DNA from: Calliopsis andreniformis
Taxonomy: Eukaryota; Arthropoda; Insecta; Hymenoptera; Andrenidae
Direction of reading: 5' to 3'
NCBI RefSeq assembly: GCF_051401765.1
Contig: NW_027480422.1
Location: forward strand, 25,686,001 to 25,750,000
DNA length: 64,000 bases
The translations under genes and the position numbers were made by a program. The notes below the pieces were generated by a model. That model was not told where the DNA came from. It did not search any database and saw nothing but the letters and a program-made list of their open reading frames with translations. Of the stretch, positions 37,522 to 49,110 are shown in pieces. The first letter of the stretch is position 1. Each line of letters starts with the position of its first letter.

Positions 37522-40500
37522 GAATAGTTAGGGCCTTAGAAAACAACTCCAGACTCATCAAATACAATATAAATACAACAGTTTTTCCACGGTATAAAAC
37601 GAATAATTGCAACCAGTATGAAAGTTATGGTCATTTATACGTTACGGGCAACCTAGGCTACACCCTAGGGCGTTACTCCACCAAATCGAATAGTTAGGGC
37701 CTAAGAAGTCAACGCCAGAAGCATAAAATACAAAATAAATACAACAGTTTTTCCATCGTATAACAAGAATAATTGCAACCAGTGTGAGAGTGATGGTCAT
37801 TTCTACATTCCGGGAAACCTAGGCTTCACTCTAGGGCGTTGCTCCACCAGATCGAATACATAGTGCCATAGAAGTCAACGCCAGAAGCATAAAGTGCATT
37901 AAAAATCCAACAGTTTGTCCATCGTATAACAGGAGTAATTGCCACCAGTGTGAAAGTGATGGTCATTTCTGCATTCCGGGCAACCTCGGCTTCACTCTAG
38001 GGCGTTGCTCCTCCAGATAGAATAGCTAGGGTCCAGGAAGTCAACGCCAGAAGCATAAAATAAAATATAAATACAACAGTTTTTCCCTTGTATAACAGGA
38101 ATAATTGCAACCAGTGTGAAAGGTATGGTCATTTCTACGTTCCGGGCAACCTAGGCTTCACTCTAGGGCGTTGCTCCACCTCATCGGATAGCTGCGGCCT
38201 TAGAAGTCAACGCCAGAAGCATAAAACACAATAGAAGTACATCAGTTTTTCCATCGTATAACAGGAATAATTGCAACCAGTGTGAAAGGTATTGTCATTT
38301 CTACGTTCCGGGCAACCTAGGCTTCACTCTAGGGCGTTGCTCCTCCAGATAGAATAGTTAGGGCCCAGGAAGTCAACGCCAGAAGCATAAAATAAAATAT
38401 AAATACAACAGTTTTTCCCTTGTATATCAGGAATAATTGCAACCAGTGTGAAAGGTATGGTCATTTCTACGTTCCGGGCAACCTAGGCTTCACTCTATGG
38501 CGTTGTTCTACCAGATCGAATAGCTACGGCCTTAGAAGTCAACGCCAGAAGCATAAAATACAATATAAATACAACAGTTTTTCCATCGTATAAAATGAAT
38601 AATTGCAAACAGTGTGAAACTAATGGTCATTTCTACGTCCCGGGCAACCTAGGCTTCACTCTAGGGCGTTGCGCCACCACATCGAATAGTTAGGGCCTTA
38701 AAAGTCAATGCCAGAGGAATAAAATACAATATAAATACAACAGTTTTTCCATCGTATAAAATGAATAATTGCAAACAGTGTGAAAGTAATGGCCATTTCT
38801 ACGTTCCGGGCAATCTCGACTTCACTCTAGGGCGTTGCTCCACTGGATGGAATAGTTAGGGCCTAAGAAGTCAACGCCAGATGCATAAAATACAATATAA
38901 ATGCAACAGCTTTTCCATCGTCTAAAACGAATAATTGCAACCAGTGTGAAAGTAATGGCCATTTCAGCGTGTACGGGCATCCTAGACTTAACTCTAAGGC
39001 ATTGCTCCACCAGATCGAATAGATAGGGCCTTAGAAGTCAACGCCAGAAGCATAAAGAACAATAAAAATCCAACAGTTTTTCCATCGCATAACAGGAATA
39101 ATTGCAAACAGTGTGAAGGTAATAGTCATGTCTACGCTCCGGTAAACCTAGGCTTCACTCTAGGGCGTTGCTCCACCAGATCGGGTAGTTAGGGCCTTAG
39201 ACGTCAACGCCAGAAGCATAAAATAAGATAAAAATACAACACTTTTTCCATCGCACTCAATTAATGATTGCAAACATTGTGAAAGTAACCGTCATTTCTA
39301 CGTTCCGGGCAACCTAGGCTTCACTCTAGGGCGATGCTCCACCGGACCGAATATTTAGGGCCTTAGAAAACAACTCCAGACGCATAAAATACAATAAAAG
39401 TACATCAGTTTTTCTATCGTATGACAGGAATAATTGCAACCAGAGTGAAAGTGATGGTCATTTCTACGTTCCGGGCGACCTAGGCTACACTCTAGGGCGT
39501 CGCTCCACCAGATCGGATAGCTAGGGCCTTAGAAGTCAACGCCCGAAGCATAAAATACAATAAAAATACAACAGTTTTTCCATCGTATAAAAGGAATAAT
39601 TGCAACCAGTGTGAAAGTAACGGCCATTTCTACGTTCCGGGCATCCTAGACTTAACACTGAGGCATTGCTCCACTAGATCGAATACATAGGGCCTAAGAA
39701 GTCAACGCCAGAAGCATAAAGTACATTAAAAATCCAACAGTTTGTCCATCGTATAACAGGAATAATTGCCACCAGTGTGAAAGTGATGGTCATTTCTGCA
39801 TTCCGGTCAACCTAGGCTTCACTCTAGGGCGTTGCTCCTCCAGATAGAGTAGCTAGGGCCCAGGAAGTCAACGCCAGAAGCATAAGATACAATATAAATA
39901 CAACAGTTTTTCCCTTGTATATCAGGAATAATTGCAACCAGTGTGAAAGGTATGGTCATTTCTACGTTCCGGGCAACCTAGGCTTCACTCTAGGGCGTTG
40001 CTCCACCACATCGGATAGCTGCGGCCATAGAAGTCAACGCCAGAAGCATAAAATACAATATAAATACAACAGTTTTTCAATCGTATAACAGGAATAATTG
40101 CAAACAGTGTGAAAGATATGGTCATTTCTACGTTGCGGGCATCCTAGGCTTCACTCTAGGGCATTGCTCCACCACATCGAATAGCTACGGCCTTAGAAGT
40201 CAACGCCATAACTATAAAAAGCAATATAAATACAACAGTTTTTCCATTGTATAACAGGAATAATTGCAACCAGTGTGAAAGTGATAGTCATTTCTACGTT
40301 CCGGGCAACCTAGGCTTCACTCTGGGGCGTGGTTCCCCCAGATCGAATAGTTAGGGCCTAAGAAGCCTACGCCAGAAGCATAAAATACAATATAAATGCC
40401 ACAGTTTTTCCATCGTATAACAGGAATAATTGCAACCAGAGTGAAGGTGATGGACAGTTCTAAGTTCCGGGCAACCTAGGCTTCACTCTAGAGCGTTGCT

Positions 40501-41838
40501 CCACCAGATCGAATAGCTAGGACCTTAGAAGTCAACGCCAGAAGCACAAAATAAAATAAAAATACAAGAGTTATTCCATCGTATAACAGGAATAATTGCA
40601 AACAGTGTGAAGGTAATGTTCACTTCTACGTTCCGGGCAATCTAGACTTCACTCTAGGGCGTTGCTCCACCGGATCGAATAGTTAGGGCCTTAGAAGTCA
40701 ACGCCCGAACCATAAAATACAAAATTAATACAACAGTTTTACCATTGTATAAAACGAGTGATTGCAACCCGAGTGAAACATATGGTCATTTCTACGATCC
40801 GTGCAACATAGGATGCACTCTAGGGCGTTGCTCCACCACATCGATTAGCTACGGCCTTAGAAGTCAACGCCAGAAGCATAAAATACAATATAAATACAAC
40901 AGCTTTTCCATCGTCTATAACGAATAACTGCAACCAGTGTGAAAGTAATGGCCATTTCAACGTTACGGGCATCCTAGACTTAACTCTGAGGCATTGCTCC
41001 GCCAGATCGAATAGATAGGGCCTTAGAAGTCAACGCCAGAATCATACAGTACAATAAGAATCCAACAGTTTTTCCATCGTATAACGGGAAAAATTGCAAA
41101 CAGTGTGAAGGTAATAGTCAGTTCTACGCTCCGGTCAACCTAGGCTTCACTCTAGGGCGTTGCTCCACCAGATCGAATAGTTAGGGCCTTAGAAGTCAAC
41201 GCCAGAAGCATAAAATAAAATAAAAATACAACAGTTGTTCCATCGTATAACAGGAATAATTACAACCTGTGTGAAATTAATGGGCATTTCTACGTTCCGT
41301 GCAACCTAGGCTTCACTCTAGGGCGTTGCTCCACCAGGTCGGATAGTTAGAGCCTTAGAAAACAACTCCAGACGCATAAAATACAATAAAAATACATCAG
41401 TTTTTCCATCGTATAACAGGAATAATTGCAATCAGAGTGAAAGTGATGGTCATTTCTACGTTCCTTGCGACCTAGCCTACACTCTAGGGCGTTGCTCCAC
41501 CAGATCGGATAGCTAGGGCCTTAGAAGTCAACGCCCGAAGCATAAAATGCAAAATTAATAGAACAGTTTTTCAATTGTATAAAACGAATGATTGCAACCA
41601 GAGTGAAACTTATGGTCATTTCTACTATCTGGGCAAGCTAGGCCTCACTCTAGGGCGATGCTCCACCGGATCGAATATTTAGGGCCTAAGAAGTCAACGC
41701 CAAAAGCATAAAATACAATAAAAATACAACAGTTTTTCCATCGTATAGCATGAATAATTGCAACCAGAGTGAAAGTAATGGTCATTTCTACGTTCCGGGC
41801 AACCTAGGCTTCACTCTAGGGCGTTGCACCACCACATC
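37522..41838 (+). repeat. 26-mer higher-order repeat, copy 2
   Basis: Copy of 33205-37521. Differences noticed by eye are few: AACACAATAGAAG for AATACAATAAAAG (38225), TATTGTC for TATTATC (38290), AGATCGGGTAG for AGATCTGGTAG (39178), ACAGGAATAATTG for ACAGGGATAATTG (40255), AATGTTCACTTC for AATGGTCATTTC (40617), and GCAACCTAGG for GCAACTTAGG (41301). The shared 1-bp insertion (38969) shows common descent. Confidence 0.92.
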
Positions 41839-41972
41839 GAATAGTTAGGGCCTTAAAAGTCAACGCCAGAAGCATAAAGTACAATAAAAATCCAACAGTT
41901 TTTCCATCGCATAACAGGAATAATTGCAAACAGTGTGAAGGTAATAGTCATTTCTACGCTCCGGTAAACCTA
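41839..41972 (+). repeat. Bridge monomer between 26-mer and 21-mer arrays
   Basis: Less than one monomer, with AAAAGTCAACGCC, AAAGTACAATAAAAATCC and CTACGCTCCGGTAAACC. The same variants occur near 31250-31350 and 34735-34830. It is retained within each composite 22-mer (51839, 55320, 58980). Confidence 0.75.
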
Positions 41973-44900
41973 GGCTTCACTCTAGGGCGTTGCTCCACCA
42001 GATCGAATAGTTAGGGCCATAGAAGTCAACGCCCGAAGCATAAAATACAAAATAAATCGAACAGTTTTTCCATTGTGTAAAACGAATAATTGAAACCAGT
42101 GTGAAAGTTATGGTCATTTCCACGTTCCGGGCAACCTATGCTTCACCCTAGGGCGTTGCTCCACCTGATCGAATAGTTAGGGCCTAAGAAGTCAACGCCA
42201 GAAGCATAAAATACGATATATGTACAACAGTTTTGCCATCGTATAAAATGAATAATCGCAAACAGTGTGAAGGTAATGGTCATTTCTATGTTCCGGGCAA
42301 CATAGGCTTCACTCTAGGGCGTTGCTGCACCAGATCGAATAGTTAGGGCCTAAGAAGTCAATGCCAGAAGCATAAAATACGATATATGTACAACAGTTTT
42401 TCCATCGCATAAAATGAGTAATTGCAACCAGTGTGAAAGTAACGGACATTTCTACGTTCCGGGCATCCTAGACTTAACACTGAGGCATTGCTCCACCAGA
42501 TCGAATACATAGGGCCTTAGAAGTCAACGCCAGAAGCATAAAGTACATTAAAAATCCAACAGTTTGTCCATCGTATAACAGGAATAATTGCCACCAGTGT
42601 GAAAGTGATGGTCATTTCTGCATTCCGGGCAACCTAGGCTTCACTCTAGGGCGTTGCTCCTCCAGATAGAATAGTTAGGGCCCAGGAAGTCAACGCCAGA
42701 AGCATAAAATACAATATAAATACAACAGTTTTTCACTTGTATAACAGGAATAATTGCAACCAGTGTGAAAGCTATGGTCATTTCTACGTTCCGGGCAACT
42801 TAGGCTTCACTCTAGGGCATTGCTCCACCACATCGAATAGCTACGGCCTTAGAAGTCAACGCCATAACTATAAAAAACAATATAAATACAACAGTTTCTC
42901 CATTGTATAAAACGAGTAATTGCAACCAGTCTGATAGTTATGGTCATTTCCACGTTTCGGGCAACCTAGGCTTCACTCTAGGGCGTTTCTCCACCACATC
43001 GAATAGCTACGCCCTTAGAAGTCAACGCCTGAAGTATAAAATATAATATAAGTACAACAGTTTTTCCAGCGTATAACAGGAATAATTGCAACCAGTGTGA
43101 AAGACATGGTCATTTCTACGTTCCGGGCAACCTAGGCTTCACTCTAGGGCGTTGCTCCACCACATCGAATAGCTATGGCCTTAGGAGTCAACGCCAGAGG
43201 CATAAAATACAAAATAAATACAACAGTTTTTCGATCGTATAACAAGAATAATTGCAACCAGTGTGAAAGTGATGGTCATTTCTACATTCCGGGCAACCTA
43301 GGCTACACTCTAGGGCGTTGCTCCGCCAGATCGAATAGATAGGGCCTAAGAAGTCAACGCCAGAAGCATAAAATACAATATAAATACAACAGTTTTTCAC
43401 TTGTATAACAGGAATAATTGCAACCAGTGTGAAAGCTATGGTCATTTCTACGTACCGGACAATCTAGGCTTCACTCTAGGGCGTTGCTCCACCACATCGA
43501 ATAGCTGCGGCCTTAGAAGTCAACGCCAGAAGCATAAAATACAATATAAATACAACAGTTTTTCAATCGTATAACAGGAATAATTGCTAACAGTGTGAAA
43601 AATATGGTCATTTCTACGTTCCAGGCGACCTAGGCTCCACTCTAGGGCGTTGCTCCACCAGATGGAATAGCTAGCGCCTTAGAAGTCAATGCCAGAAGCA
43701 TAAAATACAAAATAAATACAACAGTTTTACCGTCGTATAAAATGAATAATCGCAAACAGTGTGAAGGTAATGGTCATTTCTACGTTCCGCGCAACCTAGG
43801 CTTCAGCCCAGGGCGTTCCTCCACCAGATGGAATAGTTAGGGCCTTAGAAGTCCACGCCAGAAGCATAAAATACGATATATGTACAACAGTTTTACCATC
43901 GTATAAAATGAATAATCGCAAACAGTGTGAAGGTAATGGTCATTTCTACGTTCCGGGCAACCTAGGCTTCACCCTAGGGCGTTGTTCCACCAGAGCGAAT
44001 AGTTAGGGCCTAAGAAGTCAACGCCTGAAGCATAAAGTACAATCAAAATCCAACAGTTTGTCCATCGTATAGCTGGAATAATTGCAACCAGAGTGAAAGT
44101 AATGGTCATTTCCACGTTTCGGGCGACCTAGGCTCCACTTTAGGGCGTTGCTCCACCAGATCGAATAGTTAGGGCCATAGAAGTCAACGCCCGAAGCATA
44201 AAATACAAAATAAATAGAACAGTTTTTCCATTGTATAAAACGAACAATTGAAACCAGTGTGAAAGTTATGGTCATTTCTACGTTCCGCGCAACCTAGGCT
44301 TCACCCCTGGGCGTTGCTCCACCAGATCGAATAGTTAGGGCCTAAGAAGTCAATGCCAGAAGCATAAAATACGATATATGTACAACAGTTTTTCCATCGC
44401 ATAAAATGAGTAATTGCAACCAGTGTGAAAGTAACGGACATTTCAACGTTCCGGGCATCCTAGACTTAACACTGAGGCATTGCTCCACCAGATCGAATAC
44501 ATAGGGCCTTAGAAGTCAACGCCAGAAGCATAAAATACAATATAAATACAACAGTTTTTCAATCGTATAACAGGAATAATTGCAAACAGTGTGAAAAATA
44601 TGGTCATTTCTACGTTGCGGGCATCCTAGGCTTCACTCTAGGGCATTGCTCCACCACATCGAATAGCTACGGCCTTAGAAGTCAACGCCATAACTATAAA
44701 AAACAATATAAATACAGCAGTTTCTCCATTGTATAAAATGAATAATTGCAAACAGTGTGGAGGTAATGGTCATTTCTACTTTCCGGGCAACCTAGGCTTC
44801 ACTCTAGGGCGTTTCTCCACCACATCGAATAGCTACGCCCTTAGAAGTCAACGACTGAAGCATAAAATATAATATAAGTACAACAGTTTTTCCATCGTAT

Positions 44901-45458
44901 AACAGGAATAATTGCAACCATTGTGAAAGACATGGTCATTTCTACGTTCCGGGCAACCTAGGCTTCACTCTAGGGCGTTGCTCCGCCAGATCGAATAGAT
45001 AGGGCCTAAGAAGTCAACGCCAGAAGCATAAAATACAATATAAATACAACAGTTTTTCACTTGTATAACAGGAATAATTGCAACCAGTGTGAAAGCTATG
45101 GTCATTTCTGCGTTCCGGGCAACCTAGGCTTCACTCTAGGACGTTGCTCCACCACATCGAATAGTTAGGGCCTTAGAAGTCAACGCCAGAAGCATAAAAT
45201 ACAATATAAATACAATAGTTTTTCCATCGTATAAAACGAGTAATTGCAACCAGTGTGAAAGTTATGGTTATTTCTACGTTCCGGGCATCCTAGGCTTCAC
45301 CCTAGGGCGTTGCTCCACCTGATCGAATACTTAGGGCCTAAGAAGTCAGCGCCAGAAGCATAAAATACAAAATAAATACAACAGTTTTACCATCGTATAA
45401 AATGAATAATCGCAAACAGTGTGAACGTAATGGTCATTTCTACGTTCCGGGCAACCCA
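41973..45458 (+). repeat. 21-mer higher-order repeat, copy 1
   Basis: 3486 bp, exactly 21 x 166. Markers are GCCATAGAAGTCAACGCCCG, ATCCTAGACTTAACACTGAG, CTCCTCCAGATAGAATAG, TACGCCCTTAG, TTTTTCGATCG, GCTAACAGTGTGAAAAATATG, CAGCCCAGGGCGTTCC, ACAATCAAAATCC and ACCCCTGGGCG. Against copy 2 it lacks one monomer at about 44970. Confidence 0.9.
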
Positions 45459-48400
45459 GGCTTCACTCTAGGGCGTTGCTCCACCAGATCGAATAGTTAG
45501 GGCCATAGAAGTCAACGCCCGAAGCATAAAATACAAAATAAATAGAACAGTTTTTCCATTGTATAGAACGAATAATTGAAACCAGTGTGAAAGTTATGGT
45601 CATTTCCACGTTCCGGGCAACCTATGCTTCACCCTAGGGCGTTGCTCCAACTGATCGAATAGTTAGGGCCTAAGAAGTCAACGCCAGAAGCATAAAATAC
45701 GATATATGTACAACAGTTTTGCCATCGTAGAAAATGAATAATCGCAAACAGTGTGAAGGTAATGGTCATTTCTATGTTCCGGGCAACCTAGGCTTCACTC
45801 TAGGGCGTTGCTCCACCAGATCGAATAGTTAGGGCCTAAGAAGTCAATGCCAGAAGCATAAAATACGATATATGTACAACAGTTTTTCCATCGCATAAAA
45901 TGAGTAATTGCAACCAGTGTGAAAGTAACGGACATTTCTACGTTCCGGGCATCCTAGACTTAACACTGAGGCATTGCTCCACTAGATCGAATACATAGGG
46001 CCTAAGAAGTCAACGCCAGAAGCATAAAGTACATTAAAAATCCAACAGTTTGTCCATCGTATAACAGGAATAATTGCCACCAGTGTGAAAGTGATGGTCA
46101 TTTCTGCATTCCGGGCAACCTAGGCTTCACTCTAGGGCGTTGCTCCTCCAGATAGAATAGTTAGGGCCCAGGAAGTCAACGCCAGAAGCATAAAATACAA
46201 TATAAATACAACAGTTTTTCACTTGTATAACAGGAATAATTGCAACCAGTGTGAAAGCTATGGTCATTTCTACGTTCCGGGCAACTTAGGCTTCACTCTA
46301 GGGCATTGCTCCACCACATCGAATAGCTACGGCCTTAGAAGTCAACGCCATAACTATAAAAAACAATATAAATACAACAGTTTCTCCATTGTATAAAACG
46401 AGTAATTGCAACCAGTCTGATACTTATGGTCATTTCCACGTTTCGGGCAACCTAGGCTTCACTCTAGGGCGTTTCTCCACCACATCGAATAGCTACGCCC
46501 TTAGAAGTCAACGCCTGAAGTATAAAATATAATATAAGTACAACAGTTTTTCCAGCGTATAACAGGAATAATTGCAACCAGTGTGAAAGACATGGTCATT
46601 TCTACGTTCCGGGCAACCTAGGCTTCACTCTAGGGCGTTGCTCCACCACATCGAATAGCTATGGCCTTAGGAGTCAACGCCAGAGGCATAAAATACAAAA
46701 TAAATACAACAGTGTTTCGATCGTATAACAAGAATAATTGCAACCAGTGTGAAAGTGATGGTCATTTCTACATTCCGGGCAACCTAGGCTACACTCTAGG
46801 GCGTTGCTCCGCCAGATCGAATAGATAGGGCCTAAGAAGTCAACGCCAGAAGCATAAAATACAATATAAATACAACAGTTTTTCACTTGTATAACAGGAA
46901 TAATTGCAACCAGTGTGAAAGCTATGGTCATTTCTACGTACCGGGCAATCTAGGCTTCACTCTAGGGCGTTGCTCCACCACATCGAATAGCTGCGGCCTT
47001 AGAAGTCAACGCCAGAAGCATAAAATACAATATAAATACAACAGTTTTTCAATCGTATAACAGGAATAATTGCTAACAGTGTGAAAAATATGGTCATTTC
47101 TACGTTCCAGGCGACCTAGGCTCCACTCTAGGGCGTTGCTCCACCAGATGGAATAGCTAGCGCCTTAGAAGTCAATGCCAGAAGCATAAAATACAAAATA
47201 AATACAACAGTTTTACCGTCGTATAAAATGAATAATCGCAAACAGTGTGAAGGTAATGGTCATTTCTACGTTCCGCGCAACCTAGGCTTCAGCCCAGGGC
47301 GTTCCTCCACCAGATGGAATAGTTAGGGCCTTAGAAGTCCACGCCAGAAGCATAAAATACGATATATGTACAACAGTTTTACCATCGTATAAAATGAATA
47401 ATCGCAAACAGTGTGAAGGTAATGGTCATTTCTACGTTCCGGGCAACCTAGGCTTCACCCTAGGGCGTTGTTCCACCAGAGCGAATAGTTAGGGCCTAAG
47501 AAGTCAACGCCTGAAGCATAAAGTACAATCAAAATCCAACAGTTTGTCCATCGTATAGCTGGAATAATTGCAACCAGAGTGAAAGTAATGGTCATTTCCA
47601 CGTTTCGGGCGACCTAGGCTCCACTTTAGGGCGTTGCTCCACCAGATCGAATAGTTAGGGCCATAGAAGTCAACGCCCGAAGCATAAAATACAAAATAAA
47701 TAGAACAGTTTTTCCATTGTATAAAACGAACAATTGAAACCAGTGTGAAAGTTATGGTCATTTCTACGTTCCGCGCAACCTAGGCTTCACCCCTGGGCGT
47801 TGCTCCACCAGATCGAATAGTTAGGGCCTAAGAAGTCAATGCCAGAAGCATAAAATACGATATATGTACAACAGTTTTTCCATCGCATAAAATGAGTAAT
47901 TGCAACCAGTGTGAAAGTAACGGACATTTCAACGTTCCGGGCATCCTAGACTTAACACTGAGGCATTGCTCCACCAGATCGAATACATAGGGCCTTAGAA
48001 GTCAACGCCAGAAGCATAAAATACAATATAAATACAACAGTTTTTCAATCGTATAACAGGAATAATTGCAAACAGTGTGAAAAATATGGTCATTTCTACG
48101 TTGCGGGCATCCTAGGCTTCACTCTAGGGCATTGCTCCACCACATCGAATAGCTACGGCCTTAGAAGTCAACGCCATAACTATAAAAAACAATATAAATA
48201 CAGCAGTTTCTCCATTGTATAAAATGAATAATTGCAAACAGTGTGGAGGTAATGGTCATTTCTACTTTCCGGGCAACCTAGGCTTCACTCTAGGGCGTTT
48301 CTCCACCACATCGAATAGCTACGCCCTTAGAAGTCAACGACTGAAGCATAAAATATAATATAAGTACAACAGTTTTTCCATCGTATAACAGGAATAATTG

Positions 48401-49110
48401 CAACCATTGTGAAAGACATGGTCATTTCTACGTTCCGGGCAACCTAGGCTTCACTCTAGGGCGTTGCTCCACCACATCGAATAGCTACGGCCTTTGGAGT
48501 CAACGCCAGAGGCATAAAATACAAAATAAATACAACAGTTTTTCGATCGTATAACAAGAATAATTGCAACCAGTGTGAAAGTGATGGTCATTTCTACATT
48601 CCGGGCAACCTATGCTACACTCTAGGGCGTTGCTCCGCCAGATCGAATAGATAGGGCCTAAGAAGTCAACGCCAGAAGCATAAAATACAATATAAATACA
48701 ACAGTTTTTCACTTGTATAACAGGAATAATTGCAACCAGTGTGAAAGCTATGGTCATTTCTGCGTTCCGGGCAACCTAGGCTTCACTCTAGGACGTTGCT
48801 CCACCACATCGAATAGTTAGGGCCTTAGAAGTCAACGCCAGAAGCATAAAATACAATATAAATACAATAGTTTTTCCATCGTATAAAACGAGTAATTGCA
48901 ACCAGTGTGAAAGTTATGGTTATTTCTACGTTCCGGGCATCCTAGGCTTCACCCTAGGGCGTTGCTCCACCTGATCGAATACTTAGGGCCTAAGAAGTCA
49001 GCGCCAGAAGCATAAAATACAAAATAAATACAACAGTTTTACCATCGTATAAAATGAATAATCGCAAACAGTGTGAACGTAATGGTCATTTCTACGTTCC
49101 GGGCAACCCA
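45459..49110 (+). repeat. 21-mer series, copy 2 (22 monomers)
   Basis: 3652 bp. The offset to copy 1 is 3486 until about 48460 and 3652 afterwards, so one extra monomer lies at about 48470-48635 (GCCTTTGGAGTC, TTTTTCGATCG, CATTCCGGGCAACCTATGC). That extra monomer resembles the one at 46665-46830, 11 monomers upstream. Other differences include GATACTTATGG for GATAGTTATGG (46421) and CAGTGTTTCG for CAGTTTTTCG (46710). Its last ~110 bp overlap the start chosen for the next series. Confidence 0.9.
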
